Positions 52,754 through 62,264 are shown, numbered from the stretch's first letter. The stretch is 64,000 bases of DNA from Streptomyces kronopolitis (GCF_014646275.1 NZ_BMND01000006.1:62001-126000), one strand, 5' to 3'. Notes: generated by a model from the letters alone, not told the origin. Program-made: numbers and translations.

Positions 52754-53016
52754 AGCGAGCCGGCACAGCGGCCGGCATCCGCCTGGCGCTGCATCTGCTG
52801 CTCGTGGGCAACGAGGTAGGGGCGGACGAGCTGAACGTCCTCACCGCGGATCGGACCCCAGAGGTACGGGTCAGCGACCCGCGGCACACCGAGGGTCGTC
52901 GTCGGTTTGTCCACGCAGTACACCACCGGGCTCGTCCCCGCCCTGCGATGGCGCCCCGGAGCGGGCAGTAAGACTTTCAGCAGCAACTCGAAAAACCTGC
53001 CGATATGGTTCCGCAT
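52720..53016 (-). CDS. Small hypothetical protein
   Basis: 98 aa. RHRRAGTSPVVYCVDKPTTTLGVPRVADPYLWGPIRGEDVQLVRPYLVAHEQQMQRQ contains RPYLVAHE, a motif I recall in short Streptomyces proteins encoded next to helix-turn-helix regulators. It is divergent from the XRE/TPR regulator and close to the direct repeats at 53126-53188, and starts a three-gene overlapping set. Confidence 0.6.
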   Translation of the reverse strand: MRNHIGRFFELLLKVLLPAPGRHRRAGTSPVVYCVDKPTTTLGVPRVADPYLWGPIRGEDVQLVRPYLVAHEQQMQRQADAGRCAGSLCDSPWMAVAS

Positions 53017-53125
53017 GTCGACCTGCTTCCATCAGGTTGGCCATGCCCCGGGGTGCCGTCACGCACCGCCGGGGTCCTGTCTCGACAGTCAACGACCGTC
53101 TTTGGCCAAGAGGCAGTGTTCATAA

Positions 53126-53188
53126 GGGGGTTCGCGTGCACACGTGGGGTTCGCGATGTCGCTCAAGGGGGTTCGCGATGAACCCCCT
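53126..53188. promoter_or_regulatory. Three GGGGTTCGCG repeats and an inverted repeat between divergent genes
   Basis: GGGGTTCGCG occurs at 53127-53136, 53146-53155 and 53168-53177. The third copy is part of an inverted repeat AGGGGGTTC-GCGAT-GAACCCCCT (53166-53188). Spacing of 19 and 22 bases, about two helical turns, fits cooperative binding. It lies between the 98-aa gene and the XRE/TPR regulator, which may bind here. Confidence 0.7.
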
Positions 53189-53251
53189 CGGCCCGCATCT
53201 GGTGTGACACGATGAACACTTAACGTGACGCCCGGGGGGTGTACGCAGAAC

Positions 53252-54625
53252 GTGAGCAAAGAACCGAACCGCAAGTTGGCCGCAGTCATGGCCGAGGCCG
53301 GAGCCTCGAACAAGGGGCTGGCAAAACGGGTCCGTGAGGTCGCGCAGCGGCACGGCGAGCACCTCGGGACGACGCACGTGGCCGTGCAGCGATGGCTGGA
53401 CGGGAGCGGTATCCAGCGGCAGACAGCCGTGTTCGTCGCTGAGGCGCTGAGCGACAAGTTGCGACGGAGGGTCACCCCGCGAGATCTGGGATTTCCCGGT
53501 GCCGCGCCGGCCCCCACTCCCGCGGTCGGCATGGGCTACGCCGGTTCGCTCGCCGAGACACTGAGTGCTCTGGCCGGCCTTACGCACCAGCGTCCGGAAG
53601 ACGGGCCGTCGGACCAGCCGCAACTTCCGGACGCCGAGGTGCATTCCGCCGCGCTCTCGTGGCTCGTCTCCCGCCCTGACGGCGTGCCGACCGACGCTCC
53701 TGCCGCCCGTCGGGTCGGCATGCGTGACGTCGCCGCGATCCGGACCGCAGCGGGATTCTTCATGCAGATGGACTTCCAGTTCGGCGGCGGACATGCACAC
53801 AAGGCGTTCCGGCACTACTTCCGGGAAGACGTGTTGCCCCTGCTGGGCGCCAGTTACAGCGCCAAGGTCGGTGAGGCGCTGTTCCAGGCCGCGACGGAGA
53901 TGTCACAGCTTCTTGCCTGGACCGCGTACGACAGCGGAAACCATGCCCTTGCCGACCGGTACATGCTGTCGACGCTGCGGCTGACCCAGGTGGCGGGCGA
54001 CCGCATGATGGGCGCACGCATCCTGGCCAATATGAGCCATCAGGCTAATTACCTGGGCCAGGTGCCCCGGGCTCTGACGCTGGCTCGCGCGTCGGTGGAA
54101 GGTGGCAAGGCTGCCTCCACGCCCCGTGCGATGGCACTGTTCTCCGCCCATGAGGCGCGCGCTCTGTCGACAGCGCAGGACCAGAAGGGCGCTGCGCGCG
54201 CGATGAGCGAGGCAGAGAGGTTCTTCGAGCGCGCCGACAGCGGTGACGATCCCGAATGGCTCTCGTACATGGATGAAGGCGAGCTGATCGGGGAGTTCTG
54301 TCACTGCTTCCGCGATCTCGGGCAGGGCGCCGAAGCCGTCCGCTTCGCCGAACGGGCCGTCGCACTCACCGACCCCAAATACGCCCGTACGCTCGGGCTC
54401 TGCCGCATGGTGCTCGCGCAGAGCCAACTGCTGAACGGCGACCTTGATGCCGCCGTGACGACCGCCGGTCTCGCTGTCGAAGCCGGGGATGCCCTGGAGT
54501 CCGCCCGATTCCAGCGGTACGTGGGCGACTTCCAACGCGAGGCGTCCGCGTACGGTAAGCGCCCTGCCGTTCAGCAGTTCAGCGGACAGGTACGGGACGC
54601 CGTGAACCGGTTGGGCGACGAGTAG
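53252..54625 (+). CDS. Helix-turn-helix regulator with TPR-like repeats
   Basis: 457 aa. The N-terminus KLAAVMAEAGASNKGLAKRVREVAQRHGEHLGTTHVAVQRWLDG is a helix-turn-helix for DNA binding. A helical repeat region follows: MGARILANMSHQANYLGQVPRALTLARASVEGG and similar, as in NsdA-like TPR regulators of Streptomyces. GTG 53252 is favoured because the upstream GTG 53225 would add GGCTQN-like residues without a ribosome site; a G6 run lies 12 bases upstream. Presumed regulator of this accessory cluster. Confidence 0.8.
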   Translation: MSKEPNRKLAAVMAEAGASNKGLAKRVREVAQRHGEHLGTTHVAVQRWLDGSGIQRQTAVFVAEALSDKLRRRVTPRDLGFPGAAPAPTPAVGMGYAGSLAETLSALAGLTHQRPEDGPSDQPQLPDAEVHSAALSWLVSRPDGVPTDAPAARRVGMRDVAAIRTAAGFFMQMDFQFGGGHAHKAFRHYFREDVLPLLGASYSAKVGEALFQAATEMSQLLAWTAYDSGNHALADRYMLSTLRLTQVAGDRMMGARILANMSHQANYLGQVPRALTLARASVEGGKAASTPRAMALFSAHEARALSTAQDQKGAARAMSEAERFFERADSGDDPEWLSYMDEGELIGEFCHCFRDLGQGAEAVRFAERAVALTDPKYARTLGLCRMVLAQSQLLNGDLDAAVTTAGLAVEAGDALESARFQRYVGDFQREASAYGKRPAVQQFSGQVRDAVNRLGDE

Positions 54626-54631
54626 CCGAGG

Positions 54632-55555
54632 TCACCCCGGGCTCCAGTCGCGCGGTGCGTCCTCGTTCCGGAGCGAGGAGATCCGACGGGTGTACTCCGC
54701 AGCCGTCTCGGCGCTCTCGGACACGTTCTGCATGAGCCATGTGGTCATGTTGAATTCCTGCACCGCGCGGAGGGTTGAAAAGCCCGACCACGTACGGAGA
54801 TCCCGCCCGTAGGCGCCGACGAAGGCGCCGTACTGCTCTTTGGTCTGCCATCCCAGGCTGTGATGCTCGGTGGCGGTGACCATCAGATCCCACTCGGGGT
54901 GGTCGAAGCTGAACCGTTCCAGATCGATCAGGATCACCTGATCATTCCGGTCCACCATCAGGTTCTGCACATGAGCGTCCCCGTGTACGGGCCCCTTCTC
55001 GGACTCGAACCGAAGGCCCGCCACACGGTCCCGCAACTCACGCGCGCGTTTCCGCAGGAACGCGCGGTCATCCTCCGGTATGTCGAGCGCCGCGTTGATC
55101 CGTCGGTCGGTCCGGTCCAGGACGGGGTACGGAGGCAGGTTCAGCGTGTCCGGCAGGCTGAGCGAGTGCAGTTCACGGAGGACCGCGCCCAGCTCTCCGT
55201 ACGTCGCCTTGCGGGCGGCCCCCTCCTCGATCAGGTGCCAGAACGTCACCGGATGCCCGTCGACGACCATGGGCTGCTCCAGGTCATCGACCACGCGCGT
55301 CACGGGGAAGCCCTCGCGCGACAGCCAGCGCGACACCTGAACCTCGCCCCGGGCCGAGTCCAGGTATTCCGCCGTACGGGCGATGCGCACCACCACAGGG
55401 TGGGAAGCCAGCCGGAACAGGGCGTTCTCCCCCAAGCGGATCAGGCGCGCTCCGTCACCGTCGAGCCCTGCTCGCCGACATGCTGCAGTCAGTACCTGCG
55501 TAGCGGCGCCTGACGTGAACCCCTCTCCTGTGCTCCGCTCAGCATCCGACGGCAT
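54632..55555 (-). CDS. Aminoglycoside phosphotransferase (APH)-fold kinase
   Basis: 307 aa. Kinase-like fold: LIRLGENALFRLASHPVVVRIAR (ATP Lys), catalytic GPVHGDAHVQNLMVDRNDQVILIDLE with HGDAH (Asp and Asn) and the metal-binding IDLERFSFDHPEWDL. Many family members phosphorylate small molecules other than aminoglycosides, so no resistance function is claimed. ATG 55555 with an upstream GGATACGGGC is chosen. It is convergent with the HTH/TPR regulator, six bases apart. Confidence 0.82.
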   Translation of the reverse strand: MPSDAERSTGEGFTSGAATQVLTAACRRAGLDGDGARLIRLGENALFRLASHPVVVRIARTAEYLDSARGEVQVSRWLSREGFPVTRVVDDLEQPMVVDGHPVTFWHLIEEGAARKATYGELGAVLRELHSLSLPDTLNLPPYPVLDRTDRRINAALDIPEDDRAFLRKRARELRDRVAGLRFESEKGPVHGDAHVQNLMVDRNDQVILIDLERFSFDHPEWDLMVTATEHHSLGWQTKEQYGAFVGAYGRDLRTWSGFSTLRAVQEFNMTTWLMQNVSESAETAAEYTRRISSLRNEDAPRDWSPG

Positions 55556-55868
55556 GCCCGTATCCACTCCCTCAACACCGCCAACCCGGTAGCGCAGATC
55601 GCCGTGCCAGGCAGCGGCCGGCAACAGACTTCAAGGCGACCGTACCCACGAGAGGTGACGCCAGACGGGGTCGGGGCATGGCGAGGACCGTTCTCAAGGA
55701 GTGTTGGTTTGATCCATGCCTTGTGGTCCTGCTTCAACGCATGGGGAAACGGCCCTGGTGAACCGTAGGCAAGCCCATACGCGAGGGAGGACGTCCGGTA
55801 GACCAGGCGGCAGCTGACCGCGTCACGCACACGCGCGGCCGACCCCGCACGGGCCGGCCGCCGCGTGA
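55556..55868. other. Non-coding stretch between APH and msrA genes
   Basis: 313 bases. No supportable gene, repeat or hairpin recognised. It separates the accessory region from the core msrA-metB genes and is the likely right border of the accessory block, but no direct repeat was seen. Confidence 0.4.
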
Positions 55869-56534
55869 TCAGCCTTCCGTGGGAGCCACCCCCACCGGGC
55901 AGCTGACCCCCGTCCCCCCGATCCCGCAGTACCCCGCGGGGTTCTTGTCGAGGTATTGCTGGTGGTAGGCCTCGGCCGGGTAGAAGGGGCGGGGGGTGGC
56001 GGGGAGGATTTCGGTGGTGATGTCGGGGTGGCCGGAGTTGTGGAGGACGGTGCGGTAGGCGTCGCGGGAGGCTTCGGCGGCCTGTTGCTGGGCGGGGGAG
56101 TGGGTGTAGATCGCCGAGCGGTACTGGGTGCCGACGTCGTTGCCCTGGCGGAAGCCCTGGGTGGGGTTGTGGGACTCCCAGAAGAGCTTGAGCAGGGTCG
56201 TGTACGGGACGACGGCGGGGTCGTAGACGACGCGGACGGCCTCGGTGTGGCCGGTGTGGCCGCTGCAGACCTCTTCGTAGGTGGGGTTCGGGGTGTGGCC
56301 GCCCTGGTAGCCGACGAGGGTGGTCCAGACGCCCTCGGTCTGCCAGAACTTCCGCTCGGCGCCCCAGAAGCAGCCCAGGCCGAAGTCGGCGATCTCCAGA
56401 CCCTCCGGGTACGGGCCCAGCAGCGGGTTGCCCAGGACGGTGTGCCGGTCGGGGACGGCGAAGGTCGGCTCGGGGCGGCCTTCGAGCGCTTCCTCGGGGG
56501 TGGGCAGATGGGTCTTGAAGCGGGAGAAGAGCAT
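55869..56534 (-). CDS. msrA: Peptide methionine sulfoxide reductase MsrA
   Basis: 221 aa. Reduces methionine-S-sulfoxide in proteins with thioredoxin. Catalytic [14 protein letters not shown], then [24 protein letters not shown] and the resolving-Cys tail [18 protein letters not shown] 56534 is preferred over a longer frame that starts 16 codons earlier. The long N-terminal extension [25 protein letters not shown] is typical for actinobacteria. Confidence 0.94.
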   Translation of the reverse strand: MLFSRFKTHLPTPEEALEGRPEPTFAVPDRHTVLGNPLLGPYPEGLEIADFGLGCFWGAERKFWQTEGVWTTLVGYQGGHTPNPTYEEVCSGHTGHTEAVRVVYDPAVVPYTTLLKLFWESHNPTQGFRQGNDVGTQYRSAIYTHSPAQQQAAEASRDAYRTVLHNSGHPDITTEILPATPRPFYPAEAYHQQYLDKNPAGYCGIGGTGVSCPVGVAPTEG

Positions 56535-56767
56535 GGGATCAGGCTCCTGGGCTGGCTCGGGCGGGCTGGCGGGCAAGCGCACTCGGCATGCGTAGGGGTA
56601 GTGGGTGGAACGCCGGAGGGGGCGGGGGTATTCCGGCCACGAGGGGCGGGGCCGGTGGGGGCCAGTTGGGGCCTGTCGGGGCGGTGGGGAGCGATCCGTG
56701 TGACGGGGGAGGGCGGGCGCTGCGCCCAGGGCTACCCCCTGCGCCCCGGGCTGCCCCCCCGTACGGA

Positions 56768-57931
56768 CTACTCAGCCCCCGCCGGAGGGAAGCCCGCCGC
56801 GTTGCCGCCCCGTTGTTCCCAGCCCGCGATGGCCAGGGCGCGGTAGGCGGCGTACTCGGCGGCGGGGCTGGGGCCGTACGACCACGGGACGGCGCCGACA
56901 TGGCCGTCCACCAGGCGGAGCTGCTCCATGGCCTCGTCGTAGCGCTCGGCGCGGACCAGGAACCAGACGAGCAGATGGCGGACGTGCGGCGCCATGGGGT
57001 GGTCGGCGGGGGCTTCGCGCAGGGCGAAGTGGGCGCCTTCGATGGCGCGCTCGACGACCGCGCTCCGGTAGAGGCTGCGGACCATGTTGGCCTCGGGGAG
57101 GTGCTCGTAGACCGCGAAGAGGGGGAGGGCCGGGAGGAGGGTCCTGGCGGGGGCGCCGGCCGCGGCGCGCTCGGCGAAGGCCTCGGCCTCCGGGCGGGAG
57201 CCGTGCCACTTCTGCGACCAGTAGGGGAGGGCCGCGAGATGCGCGCCCATGTGCTGCGGCGCGCGCTGGGCGACCTTGGTCCACAGCTCCTCGTAGTCGG
57301 CGGCGCGATCGCCCAGGCCGCGGGCGACGGCGAGCTCGATGATGTACGGCAGGGGGCTGCCCGGGGCCAGCAGCGCCGCCTCCCGGCAGACCGTACGGGC
57401 CTCTTCCAGGATCATGCGGAAGTCCTGCGAGCCGGGATCGCGCAGCGCCTGGAGGACGAGGAACTGGGCGTGGGTCTGGGCGCCGCCGGGGTCCTTGGGG
57501 GCCTCCGAGCGCCAGGTGCGCAGCCAGATCCCGCCGGTGCGGCCGCCGTCGCCGTACCCCGGTGCCGCACCGCGCCGCTGCTCCTCGCTCGCCTCCTGCG
57601 CGGCCAGCTCGAAGGCGGCGGCGCCGGCCAGCGTCTGCACCCGCTGCCAGCGGCGCTCCCAGTCGTCGCCGGTGGACTTCAGGAGTGCGGCCGCCGGGCG
57701 CCAGTCGTGTGTCCGGCGCATTTCGGCCAGGGCCTCCTCCAGCTCCTCATCGGGGCCGGGCAGCCGTACGTCCAGCTCCTCCAGGGGTACGAAGCCGTAG
57801 CCGGCCATCGGGTCGGCGGCCACCACCAGGCCCTGCCGGGTGTGCTGCACCGCCCGGCGCCGGCGCATCCACGGCAGGAAGACGAACCCGCCGAGCGCGA
57901 GCGCGGCGAGGAGAAGCAGCAGAGCGTCCAT
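56768..57931 (-). CDS. TPR-like membrane protein
   Basis: 387 aa. One N-terminal membrane segment ([19 protein letters not shown]) followed by a cytoplasmic helical region with TPR-like repeats ([61 protein letters not shown]). No catalytic motif. Syntenic in S. coelicolor between msrA and metB as I recall. Function unknown. Confidence 0.75.
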   Translation of the reverse strand: MDALLLLLAALALGGFVFLPWMRRRRAVQHTRQGLVVAADPMAGYGFVPLEELDVRLPGPDEELEEALAEMRRTHDWRPAAALLKSTGDDWERRWQRVQTLAGAAAFELAAQEASEEQRRGAAPGYGDGGRTGGIWLRTWRSEAPKDPGGAQTHAQFLVLQALRDPGSQDFRMILEEARTVCREAALLAPGSPLPYIIELAVARGLGDRAADYEELWTKVAQRAPQHMGAHLAALPYWSQKWHGSRPEAEAFAERAAAGAPARTLLPALPLFAVYEHLPEANMVRSLYRSAVVERAIEGAHFALREAPADHPMAPHVRHLLVWFLVRAERYDEAMEQLRLVDGHVGAVPWSYGPSPAAEYAAYRALAIAGWEQRGGNAAGFPPAGAE

Positions 57932-58101
57932 GTGGGTGTCCTGTACCTGAAATTCTTGTGACGGCTTCCCGGCGGGTTCAACGTGCCGGGGTCACCGGGG
58001 ATTCCCCGGTGCGGTGGGCGGTCACCGGCGCGGCGGGCGGGAGGGGCGGAACCGGCATGCGGTCTTTCGTATGTATCCACTATCCAGCCAACCAGAAAGT
58101 T

Positions 58102-58114
58102 CCGAAAAGTTCGG
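58102..58114. promoter_or_regulatory. Inverted repeat CCGAA-AAG-TTCGG upstream of metB
   Basis: Perfect 5-bp arms 27 bases before the metB ATG. An AAAGTTC direct repeat overlaps it. It may be an operator or promoter element; no regulator is identified. Confidence 0.35.
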
Positions 58115-58140
58115 TCGCGCGGCCGACTACCCTCGGCGGC

Positions 58141-59292
58141 ATGAGCGAACAACACCCACAGCATTTCGAAACCGTTGCCATCCACGCAGGTCAGGAGCCC
58201 GACGAGGCCACCGGCGCGGTGGTACCGCCCATCTACCAGGTGTCCACCTACAAGCAGGACGGCGTGGGCGGGCTGCGCGGCGGCTACGAGTACAGCCGCA
58301 GCGCCAACCCGACCCGTACCGCCCTGGAGGAGAACCTCGCGGCGCTGGACGGGGGCCGCCGCGGCCTCGCCTTCGCCTCCGGCCTCGCCGCCGAGGACTG
58401 CCTGCTGCGCACCCTGCTGGTCCCCGGCGACCATGTCGTGATCCCGAACGACGCCTATGGCGGAACGTTCCGTCTCATCTCCAAGGTCGTCGAGCGCTGG
58501 GGCGTGGAGTGGTCGGTCGCCGACACCTCCGACCCGAAGGCCGTCCGCGACGCCCTGCGGCCCCGTACGAAGGCGATCTGGGTGGAAACGCCCAGCAACC
58601 CGCTGCTCGGCATCAGCGACATCTCCGCGCTGGCCGCCGTCGCCCGGGAGGCCGGCGTCAAGCTGGTCGTCGACAACACCTTCGCCAGCCCCTACCTCCA
58701 GCAGCCGCTCGGCCTCGGCGCGGACGTGGTCGTCTACTCCACGACCAAGTACATGGGCGGGCACTCGGACGTGGTCGGCGGCGCGCTCGTCGTCAACGAC
58801 GACGCCCTCGGTGAGGAACTCGCCTACCACCAGAACGCGATGGGCGCCGTCGCCGGCCCCTTCGACGCCTGGCTGGTGATGCGCGGCATCAAGACGCTGG
58901 CCGTCCGCATGGACCGGCACAGCGCCAACGCCGCCCGGATCGCGGAGCTGCTGACCTCCCACAGCAAGGTCACCCGCGTCTACTACCCGGGGCTGGCCGA
59001 GCACCCGGGCCACGAGGTCGCGTCGAAGCAGATGCGGTCCTTCGGCGGCATGGTGTCGTTCCAGGTCGCGGGCGGCGAGCAGGCCGCCGTGGAGGTCTGC
59101 AACCGGGCCAAGCTGTTCACTCTCGGGGAGTCGCTCGGCGGCGTCGAGTCGCTGATCGAGCACCCGGGGCTGATGACGCACGCCTCGACGGCCGGTTCGC
59201 TGCTGGAGGTCCCCGCGGACCTGGTGCGCCTCTCAGTGGGCATCGAGTCCGTCGACGACCTGGTGGCCGACCTCACGCAGGCGCTGGGCTGA
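58141..59292 (+). CDS. metB: Cystathionine gamma-synthase
   Basis: 383 aa PLP enzyme of transsulfuration: O-acetyl- or O-succinyl-homoserine plus cysteine to cystathionine. Motifs: TVAIHAGQEPDEATGAVVPP, YEYSRSANPTR, ASGLAAEDC, VETPSNPLLGISDI, PLP Lys in YSTTKYMGGHSD and FTLGESLGGVESLIEHP. Family members may instead act as gamma-lyase; sequence fits MetB of actinobacteria. ATG 58141 with weak ribosome site; a CCGAA-N3-TTCGG dyad precedes. Confidence 0.93.
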   Translation: MSEQHPQHFETVAIHAGQEPDEATGAVVPPIYQVSTYKQDGVGGLRGGYEYSRSANPTRTALEENLAALDGGRRGLAFASGLAAEDCLLRTLLVPGDHVVIPNDAYGGTFRLISKVVERWGVEWSVADTSDPKAVRDALRPRTKAIWVETPSNPLLGISDISALAAVAREAGVKLVVDNTFASPYLQQPLGLGADVVVYSTTKYMGGHSDVVGGALVVNDDALGEELAYHQNAMGAVAGPFDAWLVMRGIKTLAVRMDRHSANAARIAELLTSHSKVTRVYYPGLAEHPGHEVASKQMRSFGGMVSFQVAGGEQAAVEVCNRAKLFTLGESLGGVESLIEHPGLMTHASTAGSLLEVPADLVRLSVGIESVDDLVADLTQALG

Positions 59293-59316
59293 CCGAGCCC
59301 TTGCTGCCCCCGCCGT

Positions 59317-59616
59317 TCACCACCCCTCCACGGGAGGGGTGGTGTGGGTGGGCGGGGGCAGCCAAGGCCGGTGCGTGACCAGCACGAACAGCGCCACCAG
59401 GGCGCACAGGGCGAGCAGCCAGCCCAGCCGGCGCAGCAGCGTGCGGCGGGCCAGCAGCCGGCGCCCGCGCTCGGCGGCGCGGGCCGCCAGATCGGGCGGG
59501 ACGCGCGGGTACGGGCCCGCCAGCATCCGCCGCACCTCGTCCTGTTTGCGGTCCGGGAGGCCGGGACGGTCGGGACTGTCCGGGCTGAGGGGGACGGGGA
59601 GGCCCGGGAGGCTCAT
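59317..59616 (-). CDS. Small membrane protein coupled to a sigma factor (candidate anti-sigma)
   Basis: 99 aa. N-terminal cytoplasmic Pro-rich head (SPDSPDRPGLPDRKQDEVRRM), Arg-rich helix (AARAAERGRRLLARRTLLRRL), then one transmembrane segment (GWLLALCALVALFVLV) and a short outside tail. ATG 59616 overlaps the sigma factor stop (ATGA), so the pair is coupled, as for sigma/anti-sigma genes. It lacks a zinc-binding anti-sigma motif (no HxxxCxxC). Its 3' end forms a 12-bp hairpin (59318-59344). Confidence 0.6.
   Translation of the reverse strand: MSLPGLPVPLSPDSPDRPGLPDRKQDEVRRMLAGPYPRVPPDLAARAAERGRRLLARRTLLRRLGWLLALCALVALFVLVTHRPWLPPPTHTTPPVEGW
59318..59344. terminator. Hairpin between convergent metB and the membrane protein gene
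   Basis: Arms CACCACCCCTCC (59318-59329) and GGAGGGGTGGTG (59333-59344) pair perfectly with a 3-base loop. It overlaps the last codons of the minus-strand gene and could terminate both convergent transcripts. Confidence 0.75.
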
Positions 59617-60104
59617 GGGGCCGAGGACTTCGGGGACGGGGCCGGGGCGGGCGGCGGTTCCGGGCGCCGGCGGCTGCGCAGCTCCGCGACGGCGTGCAGG
59701 CACAGGTCGTGCACCCGCGCGGCGGGCAGGCCGAGTTGGGCCGCGGCCAGCTCCTCGGGCACGTCCTCGTACAGCCGCAGGACGAGCACCAGGCGCTCCC
59801 GCGGGGACAGCCGGGCCAGCGGGCCGCCGCGCGGCCTGCGGTGCCGGCGGGCGGTGCGGGCGAAGCGGGCGGCCAGCTCACGGCGGGTGCGCTCGTACGG
59901 ATCGTCGCCGCCCAAGCGGTCCCAGGCGGCGTAGGTCCGCGACAGCGCGCGGAGCAGCAACTCCTCGGCGGCCGGGGCGGGACGGGCGGCCGGCTCGCCG
60001 GTCAGCAGCGCGGCGGCGGACAGCAGCCGGCCCCCGGCGCCGGCCACGAAGGACTCGAACTCCCGGGCGCGGCGGCGCTCCTGCGCCGGTCGCCGCTCTC
60101 GCAC
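59613..60104 (-). CDS. Sigma-70-family RNA polymerase sigma factor (ECF-like, small)
   Basis: 163 aa. Region 2-like helix: FESFVAGAGGRLLSAAALLTGEPAARPAPAAEELLLRALSRTYAAWDRLG. Region 4: LSPRERLVLVLRLYEDVPEELAAAQLGLPAARVHDLCLHAVAELRSRRR, a helix-turn-helix. The region 2 part is short and Ala rich, so activity needs testing. GTG 60104 and GTG 60107 are alternatives after GGGAGG. The following ORF starts inside its stop, as with anti-sigma genes. Confidence 0.7.
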   Translation of the reverse strand: MRERRPAQERRRAREFESFVAGAGGRLLSAAALLTGEPAARPAPAAEELLLRALSRTYAAWDRLGGDDPYERTRRELAARFARTARRHRRPRGGPLARLSPRERLVLVLRLYEDVPEELAAAQLGLPAARVHDLCLHAVAELRSRRRPEPPPAPAPSPKSSAP

Positions 60105-60275
60105 CACGCCTCCCGGATGACGGACACCCGAACCCTGGGCTCCTATGGCACGGCAGCGCGGCCACCCGGTCAAGAGGCGTGACGCGCACGGCCGGTCACG
60201 GGGACGGCGGCGGGACGCTCACGGGAGGGGAGGGCGCGGCTCAGGCCGTCGGCCGGGGCGCGCGCGGGCCCCCGG

Positions 60276-60776
60276 TCAGGACGCGGGGCCGGCCGGCGTC
60301 AGGGACGTGGTGATGTCGGCGAGCGAGCTGTTGAAGCGCGTCAGGAGGGTGGTGAACGCCTCGCGCTCCGGCTCGGACCACCCCTCCGTCACCAGGGCCA
60401 TCAGCGCACGGCGCGAGGTGCGCACCTCGTCCAGACGGGCGTGGCCGCGCTCGGACAGCTGGAGCACCACGGCGCGGCCGTCCTCGGGGTGGGTGGCGCG
60501 GCTGACCAGCCCGGAGTCGACCAGCGGGGCGACCTGGCGGGTGACCGTCGAGGAGTCGATGCCCATGCCGGCGGCCAGGGCCTTGACGCCCATCGGGCCT
60601 TCCTGGTCCAGGCGGTTGAGCAGCAGGTAGGCGGCGCGGTCCATGGAGTTGCGCGCCTGCCCGACGCCGCCGAGGCGGCTCTGTTCGGCGCGGCGGGCGA
60701 AGACGGCCACTTGGTGCTGCAGCGCGTCGAGCAGAGCGGGATCGGTATGGGTCGTCATGTCCGAAGAGGTGGGCAT
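60276..60776 (-). CDS. MarR-family transcriptional regulator
   Basis: 166 aa. Winged helix: MDRAAYLLLNRLDQEGPMGVKALAAGMGIDSSTVTRQVAPLVDSGLVSRATHPEDGRAVVLQLSERG is typical MarR. The C-terminal dimer helix contains WSEPEREAFTTLLTRFNSSL. It is divergent from ilvA, with about 200 bases between. ATG 60776 is chosen; ATG 60758 is possible. Ligand unknown. Confidence 0.88.
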   Translation of the reverse strand: MPTSSDMTTHTDPALLDALQHQVAVFARRAEQSRLGGVGQARNSMDRAAYLLLNRLDQEGPMGVKALAAGMGIDSSTVTRQVAPLVDSGLVSRATHPEDGRAVVLQLSERGHARLDEVRTSRRALMALVTEGWSEPEREAFTTLLTRFNSSLADITTSLTPAGPAS

Positions 60777-60983
60777 GGCCGGGAGCTCGCTTCGATGGAA
60801 GTGCGTATGGATGGGAGGACAGCGTACGCGGACCGGGCGCGGGGTGTACCCGGGCTGTGGATTCCGATAACGCCCCGTAACCCCCGGGCGGCCGTGCGGT
60901 ACGCGGGGGCGTGCGGCCGCCCGTGCCGTCCTGACAGCCGGACAGAAAAGGCCCTCAGGTGGGCAAACTGTAAGACTGGCGGC

Positions 60984-62264
60984 ATGGCCGCTCACACGCC
61001 GCGTACGTCGCACGAGACCTCCGCCGCCACTCCGGGAGAGGCCCCCGCCGCGGCCTCGGCCCCCGCAATTACGGTCGATGACGTACGCAATGCGGACAAG
61101 ATGCTCTCCGGTGTCTCCCGAGTGACCGCCATGGAGGGCAGCCGTTATCTGGCCGGGCTGGTGGGCGCGCCCGTCCACCTCAAATGCGAGAACCTCCAGC
61201 GCACCGGCTCCTTCAAGATCCGTGGCGCCTACGTGCGGATCGCCGGGCTCAGCGCGGCGCAGCGGGCGGCCGGTGTGGTGGCCGCGAGCGCCGGCAACCA
61301 CGCCCAGGGGGTGGCGCTCGCGGCGTCCCTGCTGGGCGTGCGCTCGACGGTGTTCATGCCCGTCGGTGCCCCCCTGCCGAAGGTCGCCGCGACCCGCGAA
61401 TACGGCGCCGAGGTGCGGCTGCACGGCCAGGTGGTGGACGAGACGCTGGCCGCCGCCGAGGCATACGCGCGGGAGACCGGCGCGGTCTTCATCCACCCCT
61501 TCGACCACCACGACATCATCGCCGGGCAGGGCACGGTCGGCCTGGAGATCCTCGAACAGTGCCCGGAGGTGCGGACGGTCGTCGTCGGGATCGGCGGCGG
61601 CGGGCTGGCCGCGGGGCTGGCGCTCGCGGTCAAGGCGCTGCGGCCGGACGTGCGGATCGTCGGGGTGCAGGCGGCGGGCGCGGCCTGCTATCCGCCGTCG
61701 CTGGCGGCCGGGCGCCCGGTGTCGATCGAGGGGCTGTCGACCATGGCGGACGGCATCAAGGTGGGCCGCCCCGGTGAGGTCACCTTCGGGATGGTCGAGG
61801 AGCTGGTGGACGAGGTCCGCACGGTCACCGAGGACCAGCTCTCCAGCGCGCTGCTGCTGTGCCTGGAGCGGGCGAAGCTGGTGGTGGAGCCGGCCGGGGC
61901 GAGCCCGGTGGCCGCGCTGCTCGCCGACCCGGAGTCCTTCGAGGGGCCGGTGGTCGCGGTGCTGTCCGGCGGCAATGTGGACCCGCTGCTGCTCCAGCGC
62001 ATCCTGCGGCACGGCATGGCCGCCGGCGGACGCTACCTCTCCCTGCGGCTGCGGCTGACCGACCGGCCGGGGGCGCTGGCGGCGATGCTCGGGGTGCTGT
62101 CCGTGGTGGACGCGAACGTCCTCGACGTGGGGCACGTGCGGACGGATCCGCAGCTCGGCCTCACCGAGGTCGAGGTGGAACTGCACATGGAGACCAAGGG
62201 CCCCGCGCACTGCGAAGAGGTCCGCGCGGCGCTGCGCGAGGCGGGGTACGTCGTCGCGGAGTGA
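60984..62264 (+). CDS. ilvA: Threonine dehydratase (ACT-domain type)
   Basis: 426 aa. PLP-dependent deamination of threonine to 2-oxobutyrate, feeding isoleucine and propionyl-CoA. PLP Lys in RTGSFKIRGAY; ASAGNHAQGVA and the Gly-rich VVVGIGGGGLAAGLAL phosphate loop; a C-terminal ACT-like domain (YLSLRLRLTDRPGALAAML) of the short TdcB/IlvA2 type. Start is ATG 60984 with no strong ribosome site. The N-terminal 30 residues are Ala/Pro rich and not part of the fold. Confidence 0.92.
   Translation: MAAHTPRTSHETSAATPGEAPAAASAPAITVDDVRNADKMLSGVSRVTAMEGSRYLAGLVGAPVHLKCENLQRTGSFKIRGAYVRIAGLSAAQRAAGVVAASAGNHAQGVALAASLLGVRSTVFMPVGAPLPKVAATREYGAEVRLHGQVVDETLAAAEAYARETGAVFIHPFDHHDIIAGQGTVGLEILEQCPEVRTVVVGIGGGGLAAGLALAVKALRPDVRIVGVQAAGAACYPPSLAAGRPVSIEGLSTMADGIKVGRPGEVTFGMVEELVDEVRTVTEDQLSSALLLCLERAKLVVEPAGASPVAALLADPESFEGPVVAVLSGGNVDPLLLQRILRHGMAAGGRYLSLRLRLTDRPGALAAMLGVLSVVDANVLDVGHVRTDPQLGLTEVEVELHMETKGPAHCEEVRAALREAGYVVAE

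Noticed and set aside
53017..53251. CRISPR-like array from the GGGGTTCGCG repeats
   Set aside because: Only three 10-bp copies at short spacing, with no spacers of CRISPR length and no cas genes.
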